Below, piece after piece: positions 1-14,351 of a stretch of DNA of 64,000 bases (the stretch's first letter is position 1; the number at the start of each line of letters is the position of its first letter). This stretch comes from Staphylococcus roterodami (GTDB lineage Bacteria; Bacillota; Bacilli; Staphylococcales; Staphylococcaceae), in NCBI GenBank assembly GCA_022493055.1, contig CP092781.1, positions 1,426,001-1,490,000 of the forward strand. Reading direction: 5' to 3'. The notes under the pieces were generated by a model. It was not told where the DNA came from. It saw only the letters and a list, made by a program, of their open reading frames with translations, and made no database searches. A program made the translations under genes and the position numbers.

Positions 1-3000
1 AACACGTTGCGCACTTGTCACTTGTGCTTTTAACGCATCTTTTTGTGCTTTATTTAAGTTAGTAGCACCATCGATGGCATTTGTTGCTGATTGTTTCGCT
101 TGCGTTAAATTATGTGTACCATCTAATGCATTTTTTGTTGATGTCACTTGTGTAGCGATTTGGTTAATTGCATTGGCATCCATATTTGGATTGCTTGTTG
201 CATTAATGACACCATTAGCACTATCAACAGCATTGTTATAGTTTGTTTTGTTATTTTCTGTAGCATCAAGATAGTTTTGGCCATTTTTCGTAGCTGTGTT
301 ATCTTGAATGCTATTTCTTAACGTACCCATAGCACCATTTAATGTGTTGGCACTTGATTTAACAGTATCTACACCTGCAACATTTTGTGCTTGTTGCACT
401 TGTTGTTTCAATTTATCTTTTTGTGCTGTTGTTAAATGTTGAAGTCCGTTTATAGTAGTGTTTGCATTTGATTTATCTTGCTCTAAATTATGGTTACCAT
501 TTAAGGCACCTTTCGCATTTGTTACTTGTGACAACGCGTTTTCAACGGCAGCTTTATCTAAATTTGATCCACTATTTTTATTTAAAATATTTTCTGCGTT
601 CGTAACGGCTTGAGTATAAGCAGTTTTCTTATCTGAATCAGCATCATGATAGTTTTCACTTGCTAGTGTATTTGTTTTATCATTAATACCATTTTGTAAG
701 TTAGCCATCGCTGTATTCAATTGTGTACCTGTATTAGATACCGCTTCAACACCAGCTACAGTTGTTGCTTGATCAATTTTAGTTGTTAAGTCACGTTTTT
801 GTGCATTATTAATAGACGTTAAGTTATTTAATGCATTTTTAGCTGCATTCTTCGCATTTGTAACGTTTTGATCACCATTCAATGCATTTTTAGCACTTGT
901 AACATTTTGAATAGCCGCTTCAACATCTTGTTTAGACGTATTTGCACCTTGCGTTTTATTCAGAATTGCTTCAGCTCTACTTACCGCATTTGTATACGCA
1001 TCACGTTTAGCTTTATCTGCATCAGTAAATTTAACACTTTGTTTAACTGTGTTTTGATCATGGATAGCTTGTTCCAAGTTAGCCATTTGCGTATTCAACT
1101 CAGTTGCTGCATTTTTAGCTGCTGTTACCTCACTGACATGACCTGCACGATCAATTTGTGATGAGATTGCAGATTTTTGGTTATTTGTTAAGTGTGATAA
1201 TGTATTTAAATTTTGCTTAGCAGCACTTTGTGCATTTCTTAAGTTTTCAGCACCGTTTAAACCATTTTTACCATTATTCACTTGTGTTGTAGCTTGGGTA
1301 ATCGCACTAGTATCCATAGTCGGATTATTAGTTTGATTAATAATACCTTTCGCATTTGATACAGCGCTATTATATGTTGACTGGTTATTCGGACTTGCGT
1401 CTGTATAGTTTTGACTAGCTTTGACTGTTGTTTCGTTAGCAATACTATCTCTTAAGCCTTTCATTGCATTGTTCAATGCTTGTCCATTTGTTTGAACAGT
1501 TTGTACGTCTTCTAATCTATTGGCTTGTCCCACTTGTTCTTTTAATTTAGCTTTTTGAGGAGTATTTAATTGCGTTAATGCATCAATAGCAGTATTGGCG
1601 TTTTGTTTTGCTACACGTAATCTTTCGTCACCATTTAATTCTTGTTTCGCGCTGTTTACTTGATTAGCTGCAGCTGTTACTTCTGAAGGTGTCGTAACAA
1701 CCGTTGGCGTACCGCTAATAATATGTTCAGCATTGGTAACTTTAGTTGTGTAAGCATTTTGTTTAGTGCTATCTGCGTTAACATATTTACTGCTTGCTAA
1801 CGTATTCGTCTTATCTGCGATGGCATGTTTTAATGTGCCCATTGCCGTGTTCAGTTCAGTCGCATTATGCTGTACATCTTGTGCATTAGATACGCGTTGA
1901 GCACCATTAGCTTGTGCTTTTAATGCATCTTTTTGTTTTTGATTTAAATCAGATGCGCCATTGATTGCTGTAATCGCTGCTTGTTTCGCATTGTTTAAGT
2001 TTTGCGTACCATTTAATGCTTGTTTCGCATTATTAACATTATTAAGTGCTTGTTCAACTGCTGTTTTCGCTGTATTTGGTCCAGTTTGTTTATTTAAAAT
2101 TGTTTCGGCAGCTGATACAGCTTGATTGTATGCATTACGTTTTTGCTCATCAGCATCCAAGAAGTTTTGGCTCGCTAATGTTCCTGACTTATCGTTGATA
2201 GCCGTTTGTAAGTTACCCATAGCGCCATCTAAACTATTCGCACTTTGTTTAACAGATTCAACACCAGCTAAGTTTGTAGCTTGTGAAATTTGATTTGTTA
2301 AATCATTACGTTGCGCTGTAGTGATATGCGTTAAAGTTCCTAGATGTTGTTTCGCTGCGTTTTGAGCTGCAATTAATTTTGCATCACCATTCAATGCATC
2401 TTTCGCATTATTAACACGTTGTAATGCTGCTTCAACAGCATTTTGCGCAGTGTTTGGACCTGTCGATTTATTTAAAATCGCTTTCGCTGCAGTAATTGCA
2501 TTATCATACTCTTGTTGTTTATTTGTATCAGCATCACGATATTTCTCAGAAGATTTAATTTGAGATTCGTTGTTAATACCATTTTGTAAATTAGCCATTG
2601 CTTGGTCAAGATGTTGCGCATTTTGTTTTACAGTATCAACACCACTCACTCTTGTTGCACTAGTAATTTGACTAATCAAATTGTTCTTTTGAGCATCTGT
2701 AATACTCGTTAATGTGTTTAAGTACGTTTTCGCATTTTGTTTTGCCGTAGCTAAGTTTTCGTCACCATTAAGTGCCGTTTTAGAACTATTCACTTGCTCT
2801 GCTTTTTGTGTAATCGTACTTGGATTCATTTCCGGATTACTATTCGCATTAATTATCGTTTCAGCAGCAGCTACTGCATTGTTATATGCTGTTTGTTTAT
2901 CATTATTAGCATCTACGTAATCTTCACTTGCTTTAGTCTCATCTTTGTTGGCAATACTTTGTCTTAACGTATTCATTGCTTGATCTAATGTATTGGCATT

Positions 3001-4640
3001 TGATTGAACCGTATGAACACCAGCGACAGTAGTACCACTATTAATTTGATTTGTTAAATTAGTTTTTTGTGCAGGTGTTAAATGCGTCATATTATTTAAC
3101 TGCTGTTTCGCTGTTTGCTTCGCTTGATCTAATAAACGCGTACCATCTAAGTTATTTTTAGCCGAATTCACTTGATTCATCGCTTCAGTAACTTGATCTT
3201 TTGTTTTATTTTGACCATTTGATTTATTTAAAATATCTTTCGCAGCTTGTACCGCATTTGTGTATGCTGTTTTCTTACTAGGTGTCGCATCTTGATAGTT
3301 TTGACTATTAAGCGTCGTTTGTTCATCATTGATTGCACCTTGCAAGTTACCCATCGCTGTATTTAAATCTGTACCTTGTTGTTTAACAGTATTTACACCA
3401 GCAATATTTGATGCAGCATTAATTTTAGATTTAACATCTGCTTTTTGTGCATTATTTAAATGTGGTAATGCATCAATTGCTCTTGCAGCATCTGTTTTAG
3501 ATTGTGCTAATTTTTCATCACCATTTAATGCATTTTTATTAGAAGTAACAGCTGAAGTTGCACGATTAACATCATCAACAGACATCGTTGGATTTGTTGT
3601 TTGATTAATGATTGTTTCGGCACTTGAAACTGCACTGTTATATGCATTTTGTTTAGCTGTATCTGCATCCGCATAATCTTCTGTACGTTTCACTTGATCT
3701 TTATCTGCAACAGCTTGTCTTAAGTTACCCATTGCACTGTTTAAGTTTGTTGCATTTTGCTTAATTGTATTAACTGCGTCAATTTGATGCGCATTATTAA
3801 TTTGTGATTGTAAGTTTTGACGTTGTGCATTATTCAAATTGTTTAAATGACCTAATGCAGTGTTCGCTTCTTGCTTCGCAGCATTTAATTTTGTATTACC
3901 ATTCAATGCTTGTTCTTTACTTGTGACATTTGATAAAGCATTGTTAACATCACTTGGTGTTATAACTGGATGTTGTGCATTACCGTTAATAATGTCATTC
4001 GCATGGTTGTATGCATTGTTGTAATCATTTTTCTTATTAGTATCTGCGTTGACATAATTATCGCTTTGTACGACTTGGTTATGATTAGCAACGCCACGTT
4101 TTAAGCCTGTCATTGCAGTATTTAAGCTTTGAGTTGTTTGTTTAATATCATTTACTGCTTGAACATTTTGTGCACTATTCACTTGTTGTGTTAATGCATT
4201 CTTTTGCGCTTGGTTTAAATCACTTGCATGCGTAATCGCATTTGTTGCTTCTGTTTTCGCACGCTGTAAGTTTTGCTGACCATCTAAAGCATCTTTCGTC
4301 GATTTAACAGATGCTGCTTTTTGGTTCACTGTATTAACATCCATCGTTGGATTACCCGTTTCTCCAATGACACCTTTAGCTGCATTGACCGCATTGTCAT
4401 ACGCTTGTTTATTAGCTGGTGTTGCGTCAGTGTAATTTTGTCCTGATTTAATCGTATTGTTATCCGCAACACTGTCTTTTAATTTCGTCATCGCATTATT
4501 TAAAGCTGTAATGTTAGACTTGATCGTTTCAAGTGCAGCATGATTTTGAGCAGCATTAATTTGTTGCGTGAAATTATTTTGTTGTGCTTGGTTTAAGTTA
4601 GATGCACCATGTAATGTATTTAACGCTGGTTGTCTATCTA
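1..4640 (-). repeat. Tandem 378-bp repeats inside ebh (126-residue modules)
   Basis: An anchor block, read on the plus strand as variants of accattYaatgc and encoding A-L-N/D-G plus a short variable tail, recurs near 107, 484, 862, 1241, 1619, 1997, 2375, 2753, 3131, 3509, 3887 and 4265. The spacing is a near-constant 378 bp, exactly 126 codons, giving twelve copies in the window and continuing past position 1. Each module also carries a conserved A-M-x-x-L segment and a (D/N)AxxxKxxAYxxAV-like segment. Known Ebh repeats fold as paired three-helix bundles (FIVAR plus GA-like). Copies are diverged, not identical. Confidence 0.9.
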
Positions 4641-7600
4641 AAGTTAAACCTTGACGTGCTGTATTTAATTGATCCTTAGCCTGGTTTGCTTCAGTCACTT
4701 TATCATTGATATTTTGGACCGTCGGATTGCCATTTAACACTTGATTAATTTCAGTTAACTTTTGACGCGCTGCTTGTAATTTTTGGTTGTACGTATTTAA
4801 CGAAGCAGTTGTCATACCTGTTGTATCCGTTGGTTGGTTAATGCTTTGTTCTAATTGCGTTTTCGCAGTTTGAAGCGGCGCTTTATCTGGTGTTAACGCT
4901 TGACGCGCATGATCCAAATCAGATTTAGCTTGGTTTGCTGCAGACGTATTTGTATTAATTTGATCTACTGTAGGTGAACCTGCTAATACTTGATTGATTT
5001 GTTGAATCTTATTACGTGCAGCCGTTAACTTCGCATTGTATGCATTTACAGAGTCTTGCGTCATACCAGTTGTACTTGTTTGCGTATCAATACTATGTTG
5101 TAGTTGAGTTTTCGCATTTTCTAAAGGTGTTTTATCGACTGTTAAGCCATTACGTGCTTGATCAAGTGCTGATTTAGCGGCATTCGCTGCTGTAACATTT
5201 TGACGTATTGTCGCAACATCTGGATGTGATGCTAATACACGATCAATTTCTTGAATTTTAGTTCTAGCAGCTGAAAGTTTTTCATTAAATGTTGCAACAG
5301 ATGCACTTGTCATACCTGTCGTACTAGTTGGTTGATCGATATCATTTTGCAACTGAGTTTTTGCAGTTTGTAATGGTGCCAAGTCTGGTGTTAATCCGGC
5401 AATTGCTTGTTTTAAGCTATTATATTTTTCTTCTACTTTAGCTTTTTCTGCGGCAATTTGTTGATCTGTCGCATCACCATTGTTAATAACATTTTGTGCA
5501 TTTGTTGATTCTGTTTGACCCGCACGTTTAGCATTTTCATATGCTTGGATTGATGATTGCGTCATACCATCAGTAGTTACTGATTTATTGATTTCTTCAT
5601 CAAGTTTCGTCTTAGCAGTTTTTAAAGCACTATTATCAGCTAAAGGAACTAATTGATTAATAGCTTGAGTTAATCGCTCATTTACACGATTTACATTTGT
5701 TAATGCAGATTGCACTTCTTGTACTGTTCTTATTGGCTTTTGAATAATAGCGTTGGCACTATTTTTAGCACTTGTTAAGTCACTTTGAAGCTCATGCATT
5801 GAATTATTGTACGCAGTGATACTTACTGGTTTCTTACCAGTCGTTGTACCTGTGCGATTCAATTGTTGCACTGCTTGCTCTAAGGCATGTGTATCTGCAG
5901 TTAAATCATGTTTCGCTTGGTTTAATGCTGTTAATGCGTTATCGACACGACGTTTTTCATCTGAAATTTGTTGTGCAGTTGCATCACCATTGTCAATGAC
6001 ACGTTGTGCTGCTGTAATTTCAGATTCTGCTTCACGTTTCTTCGCATTATAGTTATCAATACTTTGTTGTGTCATACCAGTAGTTGATGGTACTTGGTTC
6101 ACAGAACTTTGTAAGTTATTCTTAGATGTTACTAATTGACTATTATCTTCTTTATTTTGAAGTAATGCTTTAGCTTCATTTATCTTAGTTTGTGCAGCTT
6201 GAACTTTAGATAATGCTGCGTTCACTTGTTGTGGTGTTGCACGATCATTATTAATCACTTGTTGCGCTTCTGTTTTTGCAGCGTTAATTTGTTGTTGCGC
6301 ATTATGGATTGCGTTATTGTATTGCGTAATCGTACCTGGCTTTTTACCTTCTGTGCTCACAGGATCATCTAAATGATTTTTAGCTGTGATTAACTCACGT
6401 TTATCCGCTTTTGTATAAATTGACTCTTGCACTTCTTCAGTACTGCCATCAATGTAAGTTACTGTTACAGGAATCGTCGTTGTACTACCACCAGCTAAAT
6501 TAGTTGGCATTGCTGTGCCATTTTTAATCGTTGCATTGCGCTTTTCTGATACATGAACTGCATTATTAATTTCAGCAGCAGTTACATTTGAACCATAATC
6601 TTTCACAATTTCAGTTGTGTTGACAGTATGTGCTGCCGGTGCAGTTAATGTACTTGGATTACTACTTGCTGAGTGACCTGTACCTGCTTTCGGTGTAATG
6701 GTGATTGATGAATTTGGTTTTATAGTATTGGCATTGAACGTCACTTTACCTGTATGTGCATCTAACGTTACATAGTCAGGCTTATTCGCAATTGTCCATT
6801 GATTATTTTGACCACGAACAACACTAAGTGTCTTACTATGTTCTGCACCATTACCTACTTTTTCAGTGTAAGCAATATCCATTGCTTGAGTTGGATTAAT
6901 TAAATGTCCTGATGGATTATTAGGCGTGATATCAATATGACCATTTTGCCAAATCTTAGTAGTCGCTTGGTTCGGTTGTGGTGCGACAACTGTAAAATCA
7001 TCACTGCGTTGCTCGTCACTGATTGTTTCACCACTACCTTGTGTTGCAACAACTTGAATTGTATCAGCAGGGTTGAAAGTACCTGCTGCAACAGTAATAC
7101 CATTATTAGTTCCAGCAATACCTGCTACAGTTGCTGCAGATGCTTCTTTCACCCATGGACTCGTATTATTGCGACGTGTAAATGTCGTCACAACGTTACC
7201 ATTACGTTTAATAACTAATTTGTCAGCATATGTCGTAACATTACCAGCATGAGTATTGACTGTTTGGTTCGCACCAGGTGCAATTGTAATCGCTCCTGCC
7301 GCTGTTTCAGTCACAGTTGGTTTCGCTGGTTGGACATCTTTTACTACAAATTTCGCTGGTAAAGATGATGCAAATGTATGTCCGTTATAGATGACGTCAT
7401 ATTTTGCATTAACGACTTTAGCCACATTCGGTTTATTCATAGCTGACCAGTTTGCGTCATTTGTACCTGTAGTATCACGATTCCATTTATACGTAAATCC
7501 ATCTGTTGGTAAACCTGTAGCATTTTGCATTTGTGCATAACCAGATGCTTGCGTACCACTTGCTAAAGTGCCACCAACTGTTGTCGTATAACTAGTTTGA

Positions 7601-10600
7601 GGGAATTCAAATTGATATACGTTCACAGTTACAGGAACTCGTTTAGCAGCTGAAATGCCTGGATATGTTACATCGACATTTAAGTTTTGAACGCCTGCTT
7701 GTTGATTATTTGGTTGTTGTCTATTTGCCCAAGTTGCTGTAATACCATTTGTATTTGTATTTGGATCAAATGTAATGTAATCAATAGCGTTTGTACCATG
7801 TGTCAAGTTTTGTCCTTTCACATCACGAGATGGTGCTTTGGCAATAGCAACTGGATAAACTTTGACTGGCACTTCAACATTACGTGTACCTTGACCATTT
7901 GGTAATGTTACAACTGCAGTTTTATGAGTGTTACCGACTGTATTCTTCCATGTATCTGGACTATCTTGCCATGCGACTGTTGCACCATGTGGTGGATTTT
8001 GAATAAATCGTTCTACATGACCGAAATCAAAGTCGTCGCCACCTTTAATAAATACTGGACCTTGAGATGTCGCTTGTAATTGTGGTGTCACTGTTACGTG
8101 CGCACTATCATTAGAGTCTACAGATTCTGTTCTTGTGACATCAATTGCTCGACCATGCTCATCTTGTGTCGTATACGTTACATTGTTCATTGAAATCGAA
8201 GATCTTGCTTTAATTTCTCCGTTTGGTAACGCATCACTTACAGTAACTACTGCACTATTACCACTACCATATGTTGTGTTAGTAATCGTTAATGGCGTAT
8301 TATCTGCTTTAAATAATTTAATAGATGAACTACTTAATACATTATTAATCTTTATTTGTTGATTAGTAAGTCCTGCTTTATAAGTCACAGAGTTTCCATC
8401 AATTCTCGGTGGATCTGGCTTAACTTTAGCTAAAATCTTAATAATTTGCGTTTGGTGATTATCATAAGTAACACGGATATCCCTTGTTGAAATACCCACT
8501 ACATCTTTACTTGGTCCATATGAATTTGTAAATTGGAAATTCATACGTTGCGCATTTTGTGTCCAAGAATCATTAACTGGTTTAACATATTGTTTCGCAT
8601 CATACACATCAGATACACCTGGGAACACTACGCCTCTATTTGTCTCAAAGACATGTTTCGGAACTGAGCTTACTACTTTGTATGTTGAAGTTTTCGTAAT
8701 CGGTGTTGTTTCACCATCAATTAAGATATGTGCTGTTACATTGATATCTTCACCAATACGAGTGTTGTCTTTATTAGGTGCCTGACCACTTACCCACGTA
8801 ATCGTTGCATCTGGAACTGCACTACCATTTGATAACTTAAAGTAATCTGATGCACTAGAACCATTACCTGCTGGGAAATCTTGCCCTTGTACAGTGTAAT
8901 GTGGATTTGAAACAATTTCCGGAATGACATGCTTAACTGGTACAGTAACAGTTGATGTTGTGCCATCTTGATAAGTAACCGTTACTGTTACATGAGCATT
9001 ATTTCCTGTACGGCTCACATTACTCACTGTTTTACTAGTGATTTCATTTGCACTTGCTCTCGCGTAACTTCTATTTGGTGCTGTTTCAGTAAACGTCAAC
9101 GAATTAATAATTGCAGTTTGATCAGCTTGTGATACTGTCGCATTATTCGCAATATTGGCAATTCTAACAGGATTAGCAGTCGTTGATGATGTTCCAACTC
9201 GATATTTATCACGTAAAGGTTTAATTGTTACATTGAAAGAAGTCGTAGCAGTATTACCACTTGTATGAGTTGCCACTAAATTGATTGTCTTAGTAGTTGC
9301 TGATGTTACATTTGGTGCTGTTGCAGAAACATGTTGATGATTATTGTCAACAGTACCTGTAATTTGTGATGTATTTGGTACAGTTACAGATTGCACACCA
9401 AAGTTATCATTCGCTGTAATTGTATTTGTAAATGTTTCCCCAGAGAACACTTGGTGATTTGCGTAATTACCTACTGAAATTGTTGGGTTTACTAAATCAC
9501 TTGGTACAAAATAAATATTGATTGCATCAGTAGTGTTACCTGTATTTTGGTTTAAATGTTCAACATATTGTTTTGGACCATAAGGTGTTAAGTATAACTG
9601 TGCTTTATAAACAGCATCAGTTGCATTACGTGTAGAATTATTTTTCACGACGTGATCAATTGTAAATGCACCTGCACCATTAGCTGCCGGTTCATTTACA
9701 TTAACAACTGTAGAGTTACTATGATTAGCACGAACATTAGAGTTTGTAACAGGTTGGCCACCATAACCGTTTGAAGGGTTAATGATATCTAACACTTGAA
9801 TCACTTGACCATTCAACGTAAATTGACGTTGACCATCAGTTGTCGCATTTGATTGTGAATAACCAGTCGTTCTATAGTTAGGACTTCCACCAGCTTCAGC
9901 CTGTGCTTTTTCATTACCAGTAATGTTATTACGCAATCCAGGCACTGTAGTTGTTGCTTTTAACATTGTTAAAATGTCATTCGTCGTAATTTGAGTACCT
10001 AATGTCGCATCATAACGATAAATTAATGATTTATGGTCATCAGACCAAGATAGACCACCATCAGTTGGTCGATTTGCAATTTTCGCATTTGTCCAAGATA
10101 CTGTGTAATCTTGTGGGAAATTAATCCAGCGCAAGAAATTCATATTTGTAAGATTAGACGTGAACGATTTTGTTAAGCGACCTTTATTAATATTGACTGT
10201 AATTGTACTTACATTGGCCCCATTTGGTGTATTTGTTACTGAAATATCACCTTCTGTAAACGTAATTACATCTCTATTCGCATTAATAAATGCTTGTTTA
10301 ACTTTTGAAATTTCATCAGCTGTTAAGTCATATGTTGATGTACGATAGACACGTTGATCGCCTTCAGGTTGTTTCACATCAACTATTTTCAATGTGATAT
10401 AGAAATCTTCAGTGTCTTTATGATACGCATTTGAAGCAGTTATATGGTATAACTGTGTTCCTGCGTTCATTTGACTTACTTCTTGAGCTGTTGGAATCGT
10501 TCTATCAGATGTAATATTTGTAAATGTTCCACTCGGAATAGCCTGTCCATTGCTTAAAGTGAAATATTGTTTAATATCACCAATACTAAATGATTGTCCT

Positions 10601-13600
10601 TTAGCAATTGTTACTGTTGCCGTTTTAGGGGCATTGGCAGTTTGATATTCAGACTTCACAATCGGTTCATATGTCATCACATTTGTAGCATCAAGTGTTG
10701 TTGATGAGCCATCACGGTAATGTAAAGTAACATTGCCATTATTATCGACAGTTACTGGATCAGATGAAGCTAAATAACCTCTTATATTTTGGTTTTTGTT
10801 CATAAAGGCAGTAATAATGCTTTGCTTTTCATTATTAGATACAGCAGTTGGATTTACAACTACAACTTTTTCTGTATTTCCTAATACAATTGGATGCACA
10901 TCTTCACTAATTTGTCCTACATGGATTGAAACATGTTTAGATTGATTATCATTCGTCGTATTATTTGCATTATCAGTTGCTGCAACTTTAAAAGTAATAT
11001 TACTGTTGTAGGCCTGATTCATTGGAACCCTACCAGTAATTGTGATTGTTCCATTATGGTCACTATTAGTTTTAGCTAAATTGGATGTCCATCCGCTTGG
11101 TAATGTAGTAATTGTCGTATTTTTTAATCCAGTATGTCTATCAGCTGCTGCAATGGTAAAGCTAACTTCATCGCCGCGATAATATTTTGCATTGATACCA
11201 ACTGGGTTTTCCAATGTTGGCGGAATGTCGTCTGGCAATATTGTAACTGCATTACTCATATTAGAGGCAACTACATTGTTGTAATAAATCAATGCTCTAA
11301 CTTGTTTACCTACCGGTGGAATAAACACAACGTAATCTTTAGGTTGTATAGTTATTGTATTATGCACACCATCAGGCGTACCCGTCGCAAGTGTTGTATA
11401 ACCCGATGGTATTTGATCAGCTTCAGTTCCACCATCTCTTGTTTGAGCTGTTGGCGTAACCAAATAAACTAATGCCGATGGATCTAATGGAATATCTGTA
11501 ACTGTAACCGGTACTTTTTGTAATGCTGTACCTCTTAATTGCTCTGCTGTCGTTGTAATTCTTGGTGTATGTGGCTTAACACGTATTTCGAACAATTGTT
11601 CTTTACGGCCAAAACGTATCGTTCCAAAGTAATCACCTGGTAATAAGTTACCAACAAGTTCAATGTTACGTTCTCTGGCATTGTTAGGTCTATTTGTCGA
11701 GTTTTCTATGTGTAATGTACGCGGAATACCGGTAATTTGCCAATCTTTATCTGTAAAGTTTTCATTACTTGTTAAATTAATACGCAATGGTTGAATCGTT
11801 GTTACACTACCACCTAAATTTACAGATGCATTCCCTTGGTTACCTGCATATACATAAAAAATTGGATGTCCAGCTTGTCTTGAAGCCGGTTTATCAGCAA
11901 TATTTTGTGTATCGTCATTTTTATAAAATTTAATATTATGTTGGATTTCAGGTAATACCGTTAAGCTAACAGGTACTAAAGTTTCACTGTTTCCATAAGC
12001 ATCAGGATAGTCAAAACCAATCATTAAGCGGATTGGATTTTTAGTTCTTGCTGCTTCTTGTAACTTTTGATCAGTAAATAATTGGCTTAATTGATATTCA
12101 TTTAATCCTTGAACACCACCCGGTCTATAGCCATTAGCATTTGCAGTAGTTGGATAAAATCCTAACACTTTGTTACTTGGTGTCTTAACGTAACTTAAAG
12201 GATCATCAACGAAGTCATCAATGTTTAAGTTTGAGCTTTCAAGTACTTTTTTAGTTTGTACGTTACCATGGCTTACTTCAACTCGTTTAGTTGTACCTAA
12301 GCGATATGTTCTGTTAACAGTTTGTCTTAAACCATTAAGACGTTGTTGTTGGTCTTGTGTTGATTCAACATATAATTGACTGTACATAAATAATTGATTG
12401 TATTCTAATGCACGAGCACCTGCAGCATAATACAATTTATTGATTGTTGGACCTTGCGTTTTAAATGAAATCGTATAACTCGCATCACCTTTACCGATAA
12501 AAGTATAAACTTTAGGCACACCAGGTGATTCAGTTGGTCTATCACCGTTAATATATTCAAAGATTTGTCTACCGAAGGCTTTAGTAGCAGCTGTTGCACC
12601 AGCTTCACTGAAATAATCTCCTGCACGAGCTAAATCAGTTAAACTATTAATATGAACAGTTGGCCAATCATAGATTACTTGCCCACTTCTATTTCTAATT
12701 TTAAAGTCCCACGAACGAGAGTCATTTACACCATATGGCCACATTTGTGTAAGCGGTTTGTTTGCACCTGCTCCTGCACCGTTACTCCATTGTACATTTG
12801 TACCGTCTGCATTAACGGTTACAAAGTCAGTGCGTCCAACCGGCACTTGTTCTGCCGGTAAAGCAAACCAGTAAATCATATTATCATGTGGTGCATGTCC
12901 TTTATTAAATTTAATAACCCATTGATAACCGTCTCCGGTTTGTTTCGCTGTGATCAGAGCTATTTCCTTTGCAGCTGATGCTTTCAGCGTATTCCAAGGT
13001 GTCGTTGGTAAGTTGTATGGTGCCCCTTTATTCGAAGCATTAATATACGTACCTACAGGGTAACCAGAACCATCGTTAGCATTTTCAACATAGTATGATG
13101 AGTCTGCATTTTGATAACCAGATACTGATCTAGGTTCTGCTGATCTTGATTCAACTGAACGTGTTTGAATTCTACTTGATCGACGACTTGTCTGTTGACG
13201 TTGAGGCATTGTACGAATTAAAGCAACTGCTTGTTCCAATTCTTTGTATGCAAGTTGCAAGTCTTTATTATTAATTGGATCATTGCTACCTAGCAACGTA
13301 TTAATTTTGTCAAAAATGCCTTTTACATAGTTAAATGTTCCAGAATCTGCATTTTCGCGGTCAATGAAGCGATAATCATGATAATTTGCATCAAAAAATG
13401 CTTGTAATTCATTTCGATCATGTTGTACATTACCATTTTCTGTTGCATCTGAAGCAGTTACTATATTTACTTGATGACTTTCTACATGCGTTGCTTCGTT
13501 GTCATTTACTGGTTTGTTTGCAACATGATTTTCATTTTGCTCCTGACTAGTTTCTTTTTTATCAGATTGTGGTTTTACAACAGTATCTTTTGTCTCATTT

Positions 13601-13956
13601 TTAGATTGCTTATTTTGAGATAAAGGTTGTTCATGTTCAGTTGTAGACGGTTGTGCTTCATTTGCACCTACATGGCTTGTTTGATTATTATTCGATTGTT
13701 CATTTTCACTAGGCGTAGATAATGTTTGACTATTTTGTGAATTTTGAGAAGATTGTACTTGAGATTCTCGATTCTCAGTCTGCTCATTACTACTTTGTTG
13801 CTTCTGTTTAAATTCACTTGCTGGTTGATTTGTTTCTGCAGCATGTGCATGTGATGTATTCAATCCTAAAAATACTAACGTCGCAATGACTGTTGAGAAT
13901 GTTCCAACTGTATACTTACGAATACTAAACTTTTGAATTTTATCACGATAATTCAC
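1..13956 (-). CDS. ebh: Giant extracellular matrix-binding protein Ebh, 5' part (gene continues beyond position 1)
   Basis: Cell-wall-associated giant adhesin, known in S. aureus for ECM binding and hyperosmotic resistance. The minus-strand frame is open from a GTG at 13956 to the window edge (4652 codons) and is in the same register at both ends; no large stop-terminated ORF interrupts it. Start: AAGGAG about 12 nt upstream, no better start nearby. Residues 1-39 form a YSIRK/GxxS-type signal peptide ([12 protein letters not shown], cleavage near AHA-AE). A Gln/Ser/Asn-rich linker runs to about residue 180, a helical module to about 270, and a non-repetitive beta-rich region to about 2510. 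FIVAR-like modules of about 83 residues then reach about 3100, followed by 126-residue repeats. The C-terminal repeats and membrane anchor are outside the window. The N-terminal linker differs from the S. aureus version I recall. Family assignment is firm; the absence of any internal lesion was inferred, not checked codon by codon. Confidence 0.95.
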   Translation of the reverse strand, partial: MNYRDKIQKFSIRKYTVGTFSTVIATLVFLGLNTSHAHAAETNQPASEFKQKQQSSNEQTENRESQVQSSQNSQNSQTLSTPSENEQSNNNQTSHVGANEAQPSTTEHEQPLSQNKQSKNETKDTVVKPQSDKKETSQEQNENHVANKPVNDNEATHVESHQVNIVTASDATENGNVQHDRNELQAFFDANYHDYRFIDRENADSGTFNYVKGIFDKINTLLGSNDPINNKDLQLAYKELEQAVALIRTMPQRQQTSRRSSRIQTRSVESRSAEPRSVSGYQNADSSYYVENANDGSGYPVGTYINASNKGAPYNLPTTPWNTLKASAAKEIALITAKQTGDGYQWVIKFNKGHAPHDNMIYWFALPAEQVPVGRTDFVTVNADGTNVQWSNGAGAGANKPLTQMWPYGVNDSRSWDFKIRNRSGQVIYDWPTVHINSLTDLARAGDYFSEAGATAATKAFGRQIFEYINGDRPTESPGVPKVYTFIGKGDASYTISFKTQGPTINKLYYAAGARALEYNQLFMYSQLYVESTQDQQQRLNGLRQTVNRTYRLGTTKRVEVSHGNVQTKKVLESSNLNIDDFVDDPLSYVKTPSNKVLGFYPTTANANGYRPGGVQGLNEYQLSQLFTDQKLQEAARTKNPIRLMIGFDYPDAYGNSETLVPVSLTVLPEIQHNIKFYKNDDTQNIADKPASRQAGHPIFYVYAGNQGNASVNLGGSVTTIQPLRINLTSNENFTDKDWQITGIPRTLHIENSTNRPNNARERNIELVGNLLPGDYFGTIRFGRKEQLFEIRVKPHTPRITTTAEQLRGTALQKVPVTVTDIPLDPSALVYLVTPTAQTRDGGTEADQIPSGYTTLATGTPDGVHNTITIQPKDYVVFIPPVGKQVRALIYYNNVVASNMSNAVTILPDDIPPTLENPVGINAKYYRGDEVSFTIAAADRHTGLKNTTITTLPSGWTSNLAKTNSDHNGTITITGRVPMNQAYNSNITFKVAATDNANNTTNDNQSKHVSIHVGQISEDVHPIVLGNTEKVVVVNPTAVSNNEKQSIITAFMNKNQNIRGYLASSDPVTVDNNGNVTLHYRDGSSTTLDATNVMTYEPIVKSEYQTANAPKTATVTIAKGQSFSIGDIKQYFTLSNGQAIPSGTFTNITSDRTIPTAQEVSQMNAGTQLYHITASNAYHKDTEDFYITLKIVDVKQPEGDQRVYRTSTYDLTADEISKVKQAFINANRDVITFTEGDISVTNTPNGANVSTITVNINKGRLTKSFTSNLTNMNFLRWINFPQDYTVSWTNAKIANRPTDGGLSWSDDHKSLIYRYDATLGTQITTNDILTMLKATTTVPGLRNNITGNEKAQAEAGGSPNYRTTGYSQSNATTDGQRQFTLNGQVIQVLDIINPSNGYGGQPVTNSNVRANHSNSTVVNVNEPAANGAGAFTIDHVVKNNSTRNATDAVYKAQLYLTPYGPKQYVEHLNQNTGNTTDAINIYFVPSDLVNPTISVGNYANHQVFSGETFTNTITANDNFGVQSVTVPNTSQITGTVDNNHQHVSATAPNVTSATTKTINLVATHTSGNTATTSFNVTIKPLRDKYRVGTSSTTANPVRIANIANNATVSQADQTAIINSLTFTETAPNRSYARASANEITSKTVSNVSRTGNNAHVTVTVTYQDGTTSTVTVPVKHVIPEIVSNPHYTVQGQDFPAGNGSSASDYFKLSNGSAVPDATITWVSGQAPNKDNTRIGEDINVTAHILIDGETTPITKTSTYKVVSSVPKHVFETNRGVVFPGVSDVYDAKQYVKPVNDSWTQNAQRMNFQFTNSYGPSKDVVGISTRDIRVTYDNHQTQIIKILAKVKPDPPRIDGNSVTYKAGLTNQQIKINNVLSSSSIKLFKADNTPLTITNTTYGSGNSAVVTVSDALPNGEIKARSSISMNNVTYTTQDEHGRAIDVTRTESVDSNDSAHVTVTPQLQATSQGPVFIKGGDDFDFGHVERFIQNPPHGATVAWQDSPDTWKNTVGNTHKTAVVTLPNGQGTRNVEVPVKVYPVAIAKAPSRDVKGQNLTHGTNAIDYITFDPNTNTNGITATWANRQQPNNQQAGVQNLNVDVTYPGISAAKRVPVTVNVYQFEFPQTSYTTTVGGTLASGTQASGYAQMQNATGLPTDGFTYKWNRDTTGTNDANWSAMNKPNVAKVVNAKYDVIYNGHTFASSLPAKFVVKDVQPAKPTVTETAAGAITIAPGANQTVNTHAGNVTTYADKLVIKRNGNVVTTFTRRNNTSPWVKEASAATVAGIAGTNNGITVAAGTFNPADTIQVVATQGSGETISDEQRSDDFTVVAPQPNQATTKIWQNGHIDITPNNPSGHLINPTQAMDIAYTEKVGNGAEHSKTLSVVRGQNNQWTIANKPDYVTLDAHTGKVTFNANTIKPNSSITITPKAGTGHSASSNPSTLTAPAAHTVNTTEIVKDYGSNVTAAEINNAVHVSEKRNATIKNGTAMPTNLAGGSTTTIPVTVTYIDGSTEEVQESIYTKADKRELITAKNHLDDPVSTEGKKPGTITQYNNAIHNAQQQINAAKTEAQQVINNDRATPQQVNAALSKVQAAQTKINEAKALLQNKEDNSQLVTSKNNLQSSVNQVPSTTGMTQQSIDNYNAKKREAESEITAAQRVIDNGDATAQQISDEKRRVDNALTALNQAKHDLTADTHALEQAVQQLNRTGTTTGKKPVSITAYNNSMHELQSDLTSAKNSANAIIQKPIRTVQEVQSALTNVNRVNERLTQAINQLVPLADNSALKTAKTKLDEEINKSVTTDGMTQSSIQAYENAKRAGQTESTNAQNVINNGDATDQQIAAEKAKVEEKYNSLKQAIAGLTPDLAPLQTAKTQLQNDIDQPTSTTGMTSASVATFNEKLSAARTKIQEIDRVLASHPDVATIRQNVTAANAAKSALDQARNGLTVDKTPLENAKTQLQHSIDTQTSTTGMTQDSVNAYNAKLTAARNKIQQINQVLAGSPTVDQINTNTSAANQAKSDLDHARQALTPDKAPLQTAKTQLEQSINQPTDTTGMTTASLNTYNQKLQAARQKLTEINQVLNGNPTVQNINDKVTEANQAKDQLNTARQGLTLDRQPALNTLHGASNLNQAQQNNFTQQINAAQNHAALETIKSNITALNNAMTKLKDSVADNNTIKSGQNYTDATPANKQAYDNAVNAAKGVIGETGNPTMDVNTVNQKAASVKSTKDALDGQQNLQRAKTEATNAITHASDLNQAQKNALTQQVNSAQNVQAVNDIKQTTQSLNTAMTGLKRGVANHNQVVQSDNYVNADTNKKNDYNNAYNHANDIINGNAQHPVITPSDVNNALSNVTSKEQALNGNTKLNAAKQEANTALGHLNNLNNAQRQNLQSQINNAHQIDAVNTIKQNATNLNSAMGNLRQAVADKDQVKRTEDYADADTAKQNAYNSAVSSAETIINQTTNPTMSVDDVNRATSAVTSNKNALNGDEKLAQSKTDAARAIDALPHLNNAQKADVKSKINAASNIAGVNTVKQQGTDLNTAMGNLQGAINDEQTTLNSQNYQDATPSKKTAYTNAVQAAKDILNKSNGQNKTKDQVTEAMNQVNSAKNNLDGTRLLDQAKQTAKQQLNNMTHLTPAQKTNLTNQINSGTTVAGVHTVQSNANTLDQAMNTLRQSIANKDETKASEDYVDANNDKQTAYNNAVAAAETIINANSNPEMNPSTITQKAEQVNSSKTALNGDENLATAKQNAKTYLNTLTSITDAQKNNLISQITSATRVSGVDTVKQNAQHLDQAMANLQNGINNESQIKSSEKYRDADTNKQQEYDNAITAAKAILNKSTGPNTAQNAVEAALQRVNNAKDALNGDAKLIAAQNAAKQHLGTLTHITTAQRNDLTNQISQATNLAGVESVKQSANSLDGAMGNLQTAINDKSGTLASQNFLDADEQKRNAYNQAVSAAETILNKQTGPNTAKTAVEQALNNVNNAKQALNGTQNLNNAKQAAITAINGASDLNQKQKDALKAQANGAQRVSNAQDVQHNATELNTAMGTLKHAIADKTNTLASSKYVNADSTKQNAYTTKVTNAEHIISGTPTVVTTPSEVTAAANQVNSAKQELNGDERLRVAKQNANTAIDALTQLNTPQKAKLKEQVGQANRLEDVQTVQTNGQALNNAMKGLRDSIANETTVKASQNYTDASPNNQSTYNSAVSNAKGIINQTNNPTMDTSAITQATTQVNNGKNGLNGAENLRNAQSAAKQNLNTLSHLTNNQKSAISSQIDRAGHVSEVTAAKNAATELNTQMANLEQAIHDQNTVKQSVKFTDADKAKRDAYTNAVSRAEAILNKTQGANTSKQDVEAAIQNVTSAKNALNGDQNVTNAKNAAKNALNNLTSINNAQKRDLTTKIDQATTVAGVEAVSNTGTQLNTAMANLQNGINDKTNTLASENYHDADSDKKTAYTQAVTNAENILNKNSGSNLDKAAVENALSQVTNAKGALNGNHNLEQDKSNANTTINGLQHLTTAQKDKLKQQVQQAQNVAGVDTVKSSANTLNGAMGTLRNSIQDNTATKNGQNYLDATENNKTNYNNAVDSANGVINATSNPNMDANAINQIATQVTSTKNALDGTHNLTQAKQSATNAIDGATNLNKAQKDALKAQVTSAQRV
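4650..6420 (-). repeat. FIVAR-like ~250-bp modules of ebh
   Basis: A second, shorter repeat family lies between the 126-residue repeats and the unique region. The motif T-G-M-T (plus strand gtcatacc) occurs near 4812, 5063, 5310, 5561 and 6078, with a T-G-K-K-P variant near 5840. The spacing is about 250 bp, roughly 83 residues. The modules are Ala/Gln/Asn-rich and predicted helical. Boundaries are approximate. Confidence 0.75.
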
Positions 13957-14245
13957 AGCTATTGTTCACTCCTTATCTTGTTGTTATGTCTCTGTTGTGT
14001 TGTGAATGTATATACATTTGATTGATTGGGTATTGTAATGCGTATCCCATTCTCATTTAAAAAAGAAAATAGATGACGATTCAATACAATTTAACAATCT
14101 ATCTAAACCATATTGAAATACATTACAACTATGTGTTGAACAATTTATTTATGATCCAGAATATAACAACACAAAATATATTGTTAGGTAAATTGAATTT
14201 GTGACAATTTATAATAATTATAAATAAAGTAGTGTAAAAGAGTAA
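13957..14245 (-). promoter_or_regulatory. ebh upstream region
   Basis: AT-rich leader between ebh and the norB terminator. The only clear element is the ebh Shine-Dalgarno, AAGGAG, near 13966-13971. No convincing -35/-10 pair was found. A 27-codon reading frame starting at ATG 14055 ends in a TAA that abuts this Shine-Dalgarno, but it has no ribosome binding site of its own. In S. aureus ebh is known to be repressed by MgrA; I cannot identify an MgrA site by eye. Confidence 0.4.
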
Positions 14246-14249
14246 TAAA

Positions 14250-14301
14250 AAACCGTCCTTTTGTTATATCATCTAAAATGATTACACAAAAGAAACGGTT
14301 T
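14250..14301 (-). terminator. Rho-independent terminator after norB
   Basis: Arms at 14250-14263 and 14287-14301 (AAACCGT with CTTTTG against CAAAAG with ACGGTTT, one bulge). On the minus strand the stem is followed by a run of T. It lies about 50 bp beyond the norB stop and separates norB from ebh. Confidence 0.8.
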
Positions 14302-14351
14302 ATTTTATTAGTGTAGCGACTTTTATTATTTCTATCTCAGTCAATTATTTT

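Noticed and set aside
868-13850. Many 60-110-codon frames on both strands in the first 14 kb
   Set aside because: All lie inside the continuous ebh frame and are out-of-frame shadows of its repetitive codons.
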